Of a stretch of 64,000 nucleotides of DNA, positions 8,513 to 17,127 are shown in pieces (the first letter of the stretch is position 1; each line of letters opens with the position of its first letter). Made by a program: the position numbers and the translations under genes. This DNA comes from Flavobacteria bacterium BBFL7. Lineage in GTDB: Bacteria > Bacteroidota > Bacteroidia > Flavobacteriales > Flavobacteriaceae. The notes below the pieces were generated by a model, which saw nothing but the letters and a program-made list of their open reading frames with translations, made no database searches and was not told the DNA's origin. Where the stretch lies: NCBI GenBank assembly GCA_000153385.1, contig CH672374.1, positions 1,428,544-1,492,543 of the forward strand, in the 5' to 3' direction.

Positions 8513-10915
8513 ATGCAAAAGTTATTTAGTTTTTCGTTTTGGAATGGCATCGCAAGAATCATATTGCGTAATCGTGAGATTCTATTAGGCCTAATCATTC
8601 TAGCCACCATAGGTCTCGCTAGTCAATGGAGTAATATGCGCTTCACACATTCTGAAGCTAATCTATTACCTGATAACCATCCCGTAAATCAAGAATACAA
8701 ACAATTTCTAGAAAAATTTGGTGAAGAAGGGAACTTAATAATTTTAGGAATTAAGAATAGTGACCTTCAAACATTTGGAGAATTTAACGCATGGAATGCA
8801 CTTGCTGACTCTATTGAAAAATATGATGAAATTGAGCTTGTCCTCTCCACTTCAAACTTACCTGTTCTTAAAAAATCTGAAGACGCCTCTAAATTTATTA
8901 TTGAGCCCTTATCTCAATCAACTTTAAAGTCTAAGAAAGAATTAGAGATCTTCAAGGATAAGCTTTTTGGTCAATTACCATTTTATCGTAATCTTATTTT
9001 TAGCGAAAAAGATTCTGTTATAAGAACAGCGATTTATATTAAAAAAGACATTGTTAACAGCTCTGTTAGAAAAGAGTTTGTACTTGAAAAATTCAATCCA
9101 TTAATTAAAGATTATAAAGAAAATCACGGACTTAGTGAATTAAGGGTTTCTGGTATGCCATATATCAGAACTTTAAATTCACAGAATATAGTAGATGAGA
9201 TAGGCATGTTTTTACTAGCCGCCTTATTGATTACTTCAGCAATTTTCTTTTTCTTTTTCAGATCTTGGAGAGCTACTTTTATTTCTATAATAACGGTAAT
9301 TATAGGCGTGATGTGGGCTTTTGGATTTTTAGGATTACTTAATTATGAAATTACAGTTTTAACAGCCCTTATTCCTCCATTAATCATTGTGATAGGTATA
9401 CCTAATTGTATTTTCCTTATCAACAAATACCAACAAGAGATTAAAGAACATGGGAACCAGGCAAAATCCCTTCAACGTGTTATTACTAAAGTAGGTAATG
9501 CTACTTTAATGACTAACTTAACCACGGCGAGTGGATTTGCCACATTTATCTTTACTGACAGTACTTTACTTAGTGAATTTGGAATTGTAGCATCTATATG
9601 TATTGTTTCTATATTTCTTTTAAGCTTAATGATAATACCAATCATTTACAGCTATTTACCAGTACCTAAAGATCGACATCTAGAACATTTAAGAAAACGC
9701 TGGATAGGTACTTTTGTAGATTGGACAGAGCGTATGGTAAAAGAAAACCGTATTGCCATTTATATTACCAGCCTTATAGTATTAGTGATTTCCATAATAG
9801 GAATGTATCAAATTAGGGTATCTGGAAGTCTTATTGAAGACATGCCTAAATCCATGCAGTTTTACAAAGACATTAAATTCTTTGAGGAAAGTTTTGATGG
9901 TATTATGCCATTAGAAATAGTTGTTAATACTAAAAGTAAGAAAGGTGTTTCTAAAGCAAAAACACTTAAAAAATTAGATGAATTAGAGGCCCATATCATT
10001 GAAACTCCTGAGCTTTCCAGACCTATGTCTATTGTAAGCATCGTTAAATATACTAAACAGGCATTTTATGGTGGTGACCCAGAATTTTATGACCTACCAA
10101 CTACCTATGAACGCGTTGGTATTTCTACCCTATTGGATGATAGCGGTGGTGACGCCATGCTTATGAAAAGCTATGTAGATAGTACAGGCCAGTATGCACG
10201 CATAACGACGTTTATGAAAGACATGGGAACAGATCGCATGGAACGTGTAGAAGAAGATTTACGTGATGAAATTGCTAAGGTTTTCCCTGAGGAGAAGTAT
10301 GAAGTTTTATTAACTGGTAAAGCACTAGTGTTTCAAAAAGGAACGAATTACCTGATTAATAATTTAATCATATCACTTACCCTTGCCATTATCCTTATTG
10401 CTCTCTTTATGGCCTGGATGTTTAAGTCTGTACGCATGATTCTAGTCTCGCTAGTACCTAATATTTTACCATTAATTATTACAGCAGGACTTATGGGCTA
10501 TTTAGGTGTTCCAATAAAACCTTCCACAATTTTAGTGTTTTCGATAGCATTTGGAATATCTGTAGATGATACGATTCACTTTCTAGCAAAGTATAGACAA
10601 GAATTAATAGCTAATAAATGGAGAGTAAAAAAATCTGTTTATGCGGCATTACGTGAAACTGGTGTAAGCATGTTTTACACTTCTATCGTTTTATTCTTTG
10701 GGTTTTCTACATTTACGATTTCTAGCTTTGGTGGAACAGTAGCACTAGGAGCGTTAGTAAGCGCAACGTTATTATTTGCCATGCTTTCTAATTTATTACT
10801 ATTACCTAGTATGCTCTTATCTCTTGAACGCAGCATTGCAAACGAGCGTACTTTTAAAAAGCTTCCTATTCCTATCATCCATAAAGATGGTGATGATGAT
10901 CAAGAGTCTGAATAA
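8513..10915 (+). CDS. MMPL/RND-superfamily inner-membrane transporter
   Basis: An 800-residue polytopic inner-membrane protein with two copies of the RND layout. Each half has one TM helix (about 20-40 and 415-435), a large periplasmic domain, then a five-helix block (about 228-390 and 620-775). Conserved helices ALIPPLIIVIGIPNCIFLINKY and AFGISVDDTIHFLAKYRQE carry the polar residues expected of proton-coupled RND/MMPL permeases (D-D in TM10). The family moves lipids, hopanoids or hydrophobic compounds; the substrate is not visible here. No adaptor or outer-membrane channel gene is adjacent. The C-terminus is acidic (DGDDDQESE). Preceded by its own -7 box; a variant palindrome copy follows the stop by four bases. 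Confidence 0.85.
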   Translation: MQKLFSFSFWNGIARIILRNREILLGLIILATIGLASQWSNMRFTHSEANLLPDNHPVNQEYKQFLEKFGEEGNLIILGIKNSDLQTFGEFNAWNALADSIEKYDEIELVLSTSNLPVLKKSEDASKFIIEPLSQSTLKSKKELEIFKDKLFGQLPFYRNLIFSEKDSVIRTAIYIKKDIVNSSVRKEFVLEKFNPLIKDYKENHGLSELRVSGMPYIRTLNSQNIVDEIGMFLLAALLITSAIFFFFFRSWRATFISIITVIIGVMWAFGFLGLLNYEITVLTALIPPLIIVIGIPNCIFLINKYQQEIKEHGNQAKSLQRVITKVGNATLMTNLTTASGFATFIFTDSTLLSEFGIVASICIVSIFLLSLMIIPIIYSYLPVPKDRHLEHLRKRWIGTFVDWTERMVKENRIAIYITSLIVLVISIIGMYQIRVSGSLIEDMPKSMQFYKDIKFFEESFDGIMPLEIVVNTKSKKGVSKAKTLKKLDELEAHIIETPELSRPMSIVSIVKYTKQAFYGGDPEFYDLPTTYERVGISTLLDDSGGDAMLMKSYVDSTGQYARITTFMKDMGTDRMERVEEDLRDEIAKVFPEEKYEVLLTGKALVFQKGTNYLINNLIISLTLAIILIALFMAWMFKSVRMILVSLVPNILPLIITAGLMGYLGVPIKPSTILVFSIAFGISVDDTIHFLAKYRQELIANKWRVKKSVYAALRETGVSMFYTSIVLFFGFSTFTISSFGGTVALGALVSATLLFAMLSNLLLLPSMLLSLERSIANERTFKKLPIPIIHKDGDDDQESE

Positions 10916-10919
10916 ATTC

Positions 10920-10933
10920 GCTTTCGCGTAAGC
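10920..10933. repeat. iterated palindrome, copy 3 (variant)
   Basis: GCTTTCGCGTAAGC: one mismatch (A to T) in the right arm. Intergenic, just after the MMPL gene. Confidence 0.8.
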
Positions 10934-10960
10934 ATTATCACAACAATCCCATTATAATCA

Positions 10961-10991
10961 TTGGCATTCCATGTCATAAAAATTATATTTG
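10961..10991 (+). promoter_or_regulatory. promoter of asnS
   Basis: TTG (10961-10963), 20-nt spacer, TATATTTG (10984-10991). The implied transcription start near 10997 rules out translation from the TTG at 10961 and supports the ATG at 11012. Confidence 0.7.
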
Positions 10992-11011
10992 CTGTTCTTA
11001 AAAAACTGAGA

Positions 11012-12466
11012 ATGCAACATCAAAGAATTGCCACGTTATTACAAGCAGAACCTAGCATGCAGGAAATAACTGTAAAAGGTTGGGTACGTAGTTTTAGAAA
11101 CCAGCGATTTATTGCTCTTAACGATGGCTCTACCATACATAATCTACAATGTGTTATTGAACCAGATAACCATGATGAAGATTTATTAGATCAAATTAAC
11201 GTTGCCGCAGCTGTTGCCGTTACAGGAACTCTGGTTGAAAGTGCTGGTAGCGGTCAACGTGTAGAACTGCAAGCGACTACTATAAAAATACTAGGTACCG
11301 CAGATCGTGAAGAAGTTGCTAAAACTATCTTATCACCTAAGCGTCATAAACTAGAAACATTACGTGAACAAGCACATTTAAGAGTTCGTACAAATACTTT
11401 TGGTGCTGTAATGAGAGTGCGAGCAGCACTATCTTTTGCGGTGCATAAGTACTTTCAAGAAAACGGATTTTACCAGGCACATACACCTATCATAACTGGT
11501 AGTGATGCAGAAGGTGCAGGAGAAATGTTTCGTCTTTCAACATTAGACCCTAAAAATCCGCCATTAGATGAAGAAGGTAACATCGATTATAAGCAAGACT
11601 TCTTTGAAAAAGAATCTAACCTTACAGTATCAGGACAACTAGAAGCTGAAACGTATGCAATGGGACTAGGCCAGGTTTACACGTTTGGCCCTACATTCAG
11701 AGCTGAGAATTCAAATACTTCACGTCATCTTGCAGAATTTTGGATGATTGAACCTGAAGTGGCATTTAATGACCTAGATGCCAACATGGATCTGTCTGAA
11801 GACTTTATTAAATCTGTAGTAAAATATACTATTGACAACTGTAAAGACGACCTAGAGTTTTTAGAAAATAGACTGATACAGGAAGACAAGAGTAAACCAC
11901 AAGCTGAACGTAGTCCAATGGAATTACGTAAAAAATTAGAGTTTATTCTTAAAAATAATTTTAAACGTGTTTCCTATACTGAAGCCATTGATATTTTAAA
12001 GAGTTCTAAACCTAATAAGAAAAAGAAGTTCAAGTATCTTATTGAAGAATGGGGCGCAGACTTACAGAGCGAACATGAACGCTACCTTGTTGAAAAGCAC
12101 TTTGAATGTCCAGTCATCTTATTTGACTATCCGGCAGATATTAAAGCTTTTTACATGAGATTGAATGATCCAGACAGTGAAGGTCGTGAAACGGTAAGAG
12201 CGATGGATATTTTATTTCCAGGTATAGGTGAAATAATAGGTGGATCACAACGAGAAGAACGCTATGATGTACTTAAAGAGAAGATGGATACCATGGGTAT
12301 TCCTGAAGAAGAATTATGGTGGTATCTAGAAACTCGCAAATTTGGAAGTGTTACCCATAGTGGTTTTGGACTAGGATTTGAAAGACTAGTGATGTTTGTT
12401 ACTGGTATGAGCAATATTAGAGATGTAATACCTTATCCACGCACACCAGGTAATGCAGAGTTTTAA
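11012..12466 (+). CDS. asnS: asparaginyl-tRNA synthetase
   Basis: Charges tRNA-Asn with asparagine; class IIb synthetase of 484 residues from the chosen ATG. The N-terminal OB-fold anticodon domain (VKGWVRSFRNQRFIALNDGS) is followed by the catalytic core with motif 2 (TFGPTFRAENSNTSRHLAEFWMIEPE region) and motif 3 (GFGLGFERLVMFVTGM). The FYMRLNDPDSEGRETVRAMD region is typical of AsnRS rather than AspRS. The frame stays open 17 codons upstream to a TTG, but this lies inside the promoter, so ATG 11012 was preferred. Followed by a strong terminator. Confidence 0.97.
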   Translation: MQHQRIATLLQAEPSMQEITVKGWVRSFRNQRFIALNDGSTIHNLQCVIEPDNHDEDLLDQINVAAAVAVTGTLVESAGSGQRVELQATTIKILGTADREEVAKTILSPKRHKLETLREQAHLRVRTNTFGAVMRVRAALSFAVHKYFQENGFYQAHTPIITGSDAEGAGEMFRLSTLDPKNPPLDEEGNIDYKQDFFEKESNLTVSGQLEAETYAMGLGQVYTFGPTFRAENSNTSRHLAEFWMIEPEVAFNDLDANMDLSEDFIKSVVKYTIDNCKDDLEFLENRLIQEDKSKPQAERSPMELRKKLEFILKNNFKRVSYTEAIDILKSSKPNKKKKFKYLIEEWGADLQSEHERYLVEKHFECPVILFDYPADIKAFYMRLNDPDSEGRETVRAMDILFPGIGEIIGGSQREERYDVLKEKMDTMGIPEEELWWYLETRKFGSVTHSGFGLGFERLVMFVTGMSNIRDVIPYPRTPGNAEF

Positions 12467-12488
12467 CCTAGACTCTTTTACACAATAT

Positions 12489-12535
12489 AAATCCCAAAAA
12501 CATATGATGTTTTTGGGATTTTATTTTTTATTAAA
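12489..12535 (+). terminator. terminator after asnS
   Basis: Perfect 15-bp stem (12489-12503 with 12507-12521, containing AATCCCAAAAACAT) and a 3-base loop, then a T-rich tail. 22 bases after the stop. Confidence 0.9.
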
Positions 12536-12625
12536 GTTTCTACTTGAGTATTAGTTTATATTTAGGAAACAAACCGCTATTATAAATAAGGCTTTTATTA
12601 TTTTTACTAGGTAATTAATAAACTC

Positions 12626-14083
12626 ATGCTTAGACAGTCGTTAAATTTCAAGCTATCACAAAAGCTTTCTCCTCAACAAATCCAGTTGATGAAGTTGATT
12701 CAATTGCCTACTCAGGCATTTGAGCAACGCGTTAAACAAGAGTTAGAAGAGAATCCTGCATTAGATGATGGCAAAGACAGTCTAGATGATGATTTTGATG
12801 AATTCTCTAACCAAGACGAATATGGAGATGAGAATGACACGATGGAAGCAGAAATCAATGTTGATGAATATTTGAGCGACGATGACATTCCTGAATATCG
12901 TACTCAAGCAAATAACTACAGTGCTGACGACGATGAGAAAAGCATTCCATATGCATCTGGCACCTCTTTTACTCAATCCTTAATTGAACAATTAAACACT
13001 AGAAGGTTGAGCGAGCAACATTACGGCATCGCACAATTTTTAGTTGGAAGCATTGATAATAGTGGTTACATCCGTAGATCAATGGAAGATATCGCTGACG
13101 ATCTCGCTTTTACTATGAATATCTATACTGATGTGGCCGAAGTTGAACAGGTTTTAAAAGTGGTACAGCAGTTAGATCCTGCAGGTGTAGGTGCACGTGA
13201 TTTACAAGAGTGTTTATTAATCCAGCTTTCGCGAAAGCGTCATAACGACAGCACAGAGCTAGCCATGAAGTTAGTCGGTGAATCTTTTGACGCATTTAGT
13301 AAAAAACATTATAAAAAAATACTAGAAAAATATCACATTGATGAGGATGAATTGCGTGATGCAATTGAAGAAATAGAACATTTAAATCCAAAACCAGGTA
13401 GTGCCTATGCAGGTGGTAGTACTAGAATGGTGGAACAGGTTGTTCCAGACTTTACGATACGTATTAAAGATGGTGAATTAGAACTCACTTTAAATGGTCG
13501 TAACGCACCAGAATTACATGTTTCTAGAGATTACTCTAATATGTTGAAAGGCTACAAAGAGGCAAAAGAAAAAAGTAAGTCTCAAAAAGACGCCGTAATG
13601 TTTATTAAACAAAAACTAGATGGTGCAAAATGGTTTATTGAAGCTATTAAACAGCGTCAAGAGACACTGTTTATGACTATGTCGTCCATTATGTATTATC
13701 AGAAAGAATATTTCCTAACAGGTGACGAGCGTAATCTAAGACCTATGATACTTAAAGATATCGCAGACGAAATAGGAATGGATGTATCTACAGTTTCCCG
13801 TGTTGCAAATTCTAAATATGTGGACACTCCTTATGGGACTAAATTGATTAAAGAATTCTTTTCTGAATCGATGACAAATTCTGACGGAGAAGAAGTTTCT
13901 ACGAGAGAAATTAAAAAGATTTTAGAAACAGTGATTGGTGAAGAAAGTAAAAGAAAGCCACTAACAGACCAAAAACTTGCCGAATTACTAAAGGAAAAAG
14001 GATACCCAATTGCAAGACGTACTGTTGCAAAATATAGAGAACAACTAGATATTCCTGTAGCAAGGCTGCGCAAGGAAATTTAA
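12626..14083 (+). CDS. rpoN: RNA polymerase sigma-54 factor
   Basis: Sigma-54, 485 residues. Region I at the N-terminus is the Gln/Leu-rich activator-interacting segment (LRQSLNFKLSQKLSPQQIQLMKLIQLP). An acidic region II follows (about 50-110). The core-binding and HTH region contains LKDIADEIGMDVSTVSRV. The RpoN box, which reads the -24 element, is ARRTVAKYRE near residues 463-472. It recognises GG-GC promoters and needs AAA+ activators; none is encoded in this window. One palindrome copy lies inside and is read as LSRKR (about residue 203). Followed after 9 bases by a membrane-protein gene. Confidence 0.96.
   Translation: MLRQSLNFKLSQKLSPQQIQLMKLIQLPTQAFEQRVKQELEENPALDDGKDSLDDDFDEFSNQDEYGDENDTMEAEINVDEYLSDDDIPEYRTQANNYSADDDEKSIPYASGTSFTQSLIEQLNTRRLSEQHYGIAQFLVGSIDNSGYIRRSMEDIADDLAFTMNIYTDVAEVEQVLKVVQQLDPAGVGARDLQECLLIQLSRKRHNDSTELAMKLVGESFDAFSKKHYKKILEKYHIDEDELRDAIEEIEHLNPKPGSAYAGGSTRMVEQVVPDFTIRIKDGELELTLNGRNAPELHVSRDYSNMLKGYKEAKEKSKSQKDAVMFIKQKLDGAKWFIEAIKQRQETLFMTMSSIMYYQKEYFLTGDERNLRPMILKDIADEIGMDVSTVSRVANSKYVDTPYGTKLIKEFFSESMTNSDGEEVSTREIKKILETVIGEESKRKPLTDQKLAELLKEKGYPIARRTVAKYREQLDIPVARLRKEI
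13225..13238. repeat. iterated palindrome, copy 4 (in rpoN)
   Basis: Perfect 14-bp core, read in frame within QLSRKR of sigma-54, in the region between conserved region I and the core-binding domain. Confidence 0.9.
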
Positions 14084-14092
14084 TATCCCATC

Positions 14093-14695
14093 ATGAAAGT
14101 TTTTTTAAGGTTCTGGAGTTATCTAGCAAACCCTTTATTTGTTCCTGCATTAGTTGCTTTATGGTATTTTTTAAATGTTTCTTTTACAGACGGCACGATC
14201 ATAGAATTGAAGATGTATTTAATTCTAGTTCTTACAGCAGTACTTCCCATGCTTATTTTTGCCATTTTAAAGCTATTAGGAGTCGTTAAGAGCATACACT
14301 TACCACATATTAAAGAACGGCGCACACCACTCGCTGCATACGCAATATTATTACTTATATTAATAAGAGGTGGTTTTAATGATTTAACAGATTTACCTCT
14401 TTATTATTTTTTTGTTGGTGTATTGATAGCGACAACTGTAGCATTCATTATGGCGATTATTAACTATAAGTTAAGTCTACATATGATGGCCTTAGGCGGC
14501 ACGATAGGATTTGCTTTAATGCTTCATGCTAGTATTGAATCACCTTCTGTATTCTCTATTGCTATACTATTTGTTCTTGCAGGATTAACAGCTACCTCTA
14601 GACTATCCATGAAGGCCCATAAAAATCATGAATTATTATTTGGCTTTTTTACAGGATTAATAGCACAAATCATGACTGGCATCTACTTTTTATAA
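14093..14695 (+). CDS. conserved membrane protein of unknown function
   Basis: A 200-residue very hydrophobic protein with about six TM helices (roughly 14-30, 40-63, 80-92, 100-125, 135-150, 155-168 and a last one near the C-terminus). Loop motifs PHIKERRTPLAAY and NYKLSLHMMALGG have Arg and His placed as in PAP2-like phosphatases, but the full phosphatase signature is not there, so enzymatic activity is not claimed. It starts 9 bases after rpoN and is probably cotranscribed with it. Its stop overlaps the convergent beta-barrel gene by 6 bp. Confidence 0.6.
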   Translation: MKVFLRFWSYLANPLFVPALVALWYFLNVSFTDGTIIELKMYLILVLTAVLPMLIFAILKLLGVVKSIHLPHIKERRTPLAAYAILLLILIRGGFNDLTDLPLYYFFVGVLIATTVAFIMAIINYKLSLHMMALGGTIGFALMLHASIESPSVFSIAILFVLAGLTATSRLSMKAHKNHELLFGFFTGLIAQIMTGIYFL

Positions 14696-15403
14696 TAGAT
14701 AAAATTCAATACCAAATTTAATAGGTTGTAAGTTAACTGACTCTCCATCAATCTGCGCATTTTTATCAAATAAGGTATTTAAATTATATTGAACAAATGC
14801 GTTAAAACTACCATTTCCTAATGTTAGTGTTGCAGAATATCTGAATTTATTCAGTTCTGGTATACTAGTTTGAATGACCGTATTATTAGACTGTTCAAAT
14901 CGAGCTTTATAATAATAGATATAACCTAACTTAATTCCGGTATATACACGCCAAAAATTATACTTAGTAGGTGTTGACGTCCTCCATCTAAATTGAATGG
15001 GCATTTCAATAAGATTAGTATTTAATCTATTTGATTTATAATCTACATCAGAATCTATAATAGAATAGATAGAGTTACCCAATTCATCTTCACCTATAAA
15101 AAGATTAGAATTATAAGTATTAGTAGACAAGCCTATTCCTATACCAATAGCTTTATTACGCTGCTTATTTATAGGCATATCTCTAATAAAACCAAGATGC
15201 AAACCACCAGAAAAACCATTTTGAGTAAAGTCATCAGGCTCATTATTGATAAGATTAAAAGATAAGCCTATGTAAAATTGATCTTCTCTATACATTGAAT
15301 CAACAACCCTAAGGATTGCATTTTCATTTTTAGCATCATCATTGCCTTGTGCATAGCAAGAAAAGGTCGCTAGAAGACCTAAAAAAATCAAAAGTCGTTT
15401 CAT
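14690..15403 (-). CDS. outer-membrane beta-barrel protein (PorT-like family)
   Basis: About 237 residues. From the Met at 15403 there is a signal peptide (KRLLIFLGLLATFSCYAQ, cleavage after YA-Q region). The rest shows alternating strands and typical small-barrel segments (FYIGLSFNLINNEP, GFSGGLHLGFIRDMP, LIEMPIQFRWRT, VYTGIKLGYIYYYKA, ending IKFGIEFYLL with a terminal hydrophobic residue). It belongs to the Bacteroidota Outer_mem_beta_barrel/PorT-like group; a true PorT role is not implied. A longer frame to 15454 would place residues before the signal. The -7-like box TATCTTTAC (15407-15415) ends 3 bases before this start, suggesting a leaderless transcript. Confidence 0.65.
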   Translation of the reverse strand: MKRLLIFLGLLATFSCYAQGNDDAKNENAILRVVDSMYREDQFYIGLSFNLINNEPDDFTQNGFSGGLHLGFIRDMPINKQRNKAIGIGIGLSTNTYNSNLFIGEDELGNSIYSIIDSDVDYKSNRLNTNLIEMPIQFRWRTSTPTKYNFWRVYTGIKLGYIYYYKARFEQSNNTVIQTSIPELNKFRYSATLTLGNGSFNAFVQYNLNTLFDKNAQIDGESVNLQPIKFGIEFYLL

Positions 15404-15406
15404 AAA

Positions 15407-15415
15407 GTAAAGATA
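15407..15415 (-). promoter_or_regulatory. -7-like box, leaderless promoter of the beta-barrel gene
   Basis: On the minus strand this reads TATCTTTAC, a TAnnTTTAC variant seen at several other genes here. It ends 3 bases before the ATG at 15403. Confidence 0.45.
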
Positions 15416-15437
15416 TGAATTTGAAACGTCGCTGTAT

Positions 15438-15466
15438 AAAAAAAGCCGTTTCATAAGAAACGGCTT
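15438..15466 (-). terminator. terminator of the exbB-exbD operon
   Basis: 10-bp stem (15443-15452 with 15457-15466, AAGCCGTTTC / GAAACGGCTT), 4-base loop. On the minus strand it ends in a T run (A 15438-15444). It lies 23 bases after the last exbD stop. Confidence 0.9.
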
Positions 15467-15488
15467 CTAAATATAAAAAAGGAAAGTA

Positions 15489-15977
15489 TTACCTTCTCTT
15501 GATGTTGTTCATAGGATCTCCTTGATTAGAAGTATAAGTAATTTTAAGAGCTTGTGCTTTTCTTAATTCTTGCTTAACATCTGTAAGAACACCGACTTTT
15601 GCGTTACGGTCTACTTTTAAAGATACCATCATCTGATCTTGTAAGTTCTCAGGCATTGCTGATCTCTTAGTATTAACGTAATTATAAACATCATCTACTC
15701 TAGAAATTTTATCTCCTAATTGCACTACATCACTAGTACCAAAAGTTTTTTGATAATTAACGCCTGGTTTACCTATATAGATATTAACCAGTTTATTCTT
15801 ATCCTCTAACTTCTCTACTTGATTAGCAGCTGGCAATTGATTTTCTACAAGCATCTCATCATCTCTCATCACCGTTGCAACCATGAAGAAAAATAAAAGC
15901 ATAAATACAATATCTGGTAAAGATGCTGTCGACACTGGTGGTAAATCACCACTCTTTTTCTTATTAAACTTTGACAT
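15489..15977 (-). CDS. exbD: ExbD/TolR-family proton-channel protein (second copy)
   Basis: Inner-membrane component that couples proton flow through ExbB to TonB. 162 residues: short cytoplasmic N-terminus, one TM helix (about 22-38, PDIVFMLLFFFMVATVM) with the protonatable Asp at 22, then a periplasmic domain. It is longer than E. coli ExbD and has a GKPGVNYQKTFG...VQLGD region in place of the compact fold. Last gene of the four-gene minus-strand operon; starts 2 bases after the upstream exbD. The paired paralogues suggest a heteromeric ExbD. Confidence 0.85.
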   Translation of the reverse strand: MSKFNKKKSGDLPPVSTASLPDIVFMLLFFFMVATVMRDDEMLVENQLPAANQVEKLEDKNKLVNIYIGKPGVNYQKTFGTSDVVQLGDKISRVDDVYNYVNTKRSAMPENLQDQMMVSLKVDRNAKVGVLTDVKQELRKAQALKITYTSNQGDPMNNIKRR

Positions 15978-15979
15978 AA

Positions 15980-16603
15980 TTATCCTGCTACTTGTGGTTC
16001 TGCCTCAGAAAGATTTCTTGGATAAAGCTCTCTTATGACGTCTAATCTTTTCTCTAACTCTAAATACTCTGGAGTCTCCTTATCTGCTTCTTGTGTATCC
16101 TTATATCTCGCATACATAGACTCATAAGTCTCTCCATAACGTTGCGTTGCTGCGCGGTTTCTAAGTATTGTATAAGCTCTTACTAACTCATTAGTTACAG
16201 TAATGTAGTAGTCGTAAGTTGCTTGTCTATCATTAACTAGTGATACAATAGCTTTTTTAGGATTATCAGATGACTCTGGACTTCTTTCGCCCTCACAATA
16301 AGCACATCCACTTTTACCTTCGCCACCACCATTATCAATAAACGCTACGGCAGCATCGGTTAAATCCTTTAATTCCATTAACTCTTCTTCAACTAGTAGT
16401 TGATTATCCTTATTCACCAAAACCTGAAAAATATTCTTTTTCTTAACAGGTGGTGGTGGAGTATCTGGTGCTTCTGGCGGCAGCTTACTTACAATCCCAC
16501 TATCAACTTCAATAGTAGTAGTTACTAAGAAGAAAATCAAAAGTAGGAAGGCAATATCTGCCATGGATCCTGCATTTACCTCAGGTGCTGCTCTTCTAGC
16601 CAT
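15980..16603 (-). CDS. exbD: ExbD/TolR-family proton-channel protein (first copy)
   Basis: 207 residues. One TM helix (about 14-32, ADIAFLLLIFFLVTTT) has the conserved Asp at 16. A PPEAPDTPPPPVKKKN linker leads to the periplasmic domain. That domain carries an insertion with a CxxC pair (SGCAYCEGERSPESSDNP, near residue 100), then a helical tail (VRAYTILRNRAATQRYGETYESMYARY). The CxxC insertion is found in flavobacterial ExbD relatives as I recall them, not in E. coli ExbD. It may form a disulfide. Starts 3 bases after the membrane-protein gene upstream. Confidence 0.85.
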   Translation of the reverse strand: MARRAAPEVNAGSMADIAFLLLIFFLVTTTIEVDSGIVSKLPPEAPDTPPPPVKKKNIFQVLVNKDNQLLVEEELMELKDLTDAAVAFIDNGGGEGKSGCAYCEGERSPESSDNPKKAIVSLVNDRQATYDYYITVTNELVRAYTILRNRAATQRYGETYESMYARYKDTQEADKETPEYLELEKRLDVIRELYPRNLSEAEPQVAG

Positions 16604-16606
16604 AAT

Positions 16607-17101
16607 TTATCTATTTAATAATTTACTTACTCCAGTCCATAAAATTGAACCTACTGCAAGAACAGCGACGATATAGAAAGTATAGATAGAAGCTCCTACT
16701 AATTTAGAAGTATCTGCTGTAAGTGGCTCTCCTTCATCTAACATTACTAATTGTCCTGTACCAGGATCAGTTACCGCATCATCTGCAAAACCAAAATATG
16801 CTATTAAACAGATAGCAACAAGTATACCAACTGAGATTAAAGAACGCTTTAATACGGCTGGGCTACTGAAAATTCCTTTTAATACAAAGAATAAAACTAA
16901 ACCTACAGTAATAGCCATCACTGCATATGCTAGATACATCATCGGTGCCAGTGTCGCATTTTGCAACGCACCATTGTTTGTTAAATCTGCTGCCTCTGCT
17001 TGGATAGCTTCATCTCCTACTGAAATAGTATAAAGAAAGAAACCAGCTGCGATAACACACAGCAAAAGCGCTAGATATTTAAATACTTTATGTAATACCA
17101 T
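16607..17101 (-). CDS. small membrane protein of the exbB-exbD operon, unknown function
   Basis: 164 residues with about four TM helices (roughly 7-26, 51-72, 82-104, 138-158) and a short acidic loop (DDAVTDPGTGQLVMLDEGEP) between the third and fourth. No enzymatic motif is visible. It sits between exbB (26 bases away) and the first exbD (3 bases away), so it is very likely an accessory part of this ExbB-ExbD machine; that is inference from position. Confidence 0.6.
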   Translation of the reverse strand: MVLHKVFKYLALLLCVIAAGFFLYTISVGDEAIQAEAADLTNNGALQNATLAPMMYLAYAVMAITVGLVLFFVLKGIFSSPAVLKRSLISVGILVAICLIAYFGFADDAVTDPGTGQLVMLDEGEPLTADTSKLVGASIYTFYIVAVLAVGSILWTGVSKLLNR

Positions 17102-17127
17102 GATTTAAATCTGGTTTAATGAGTTAA

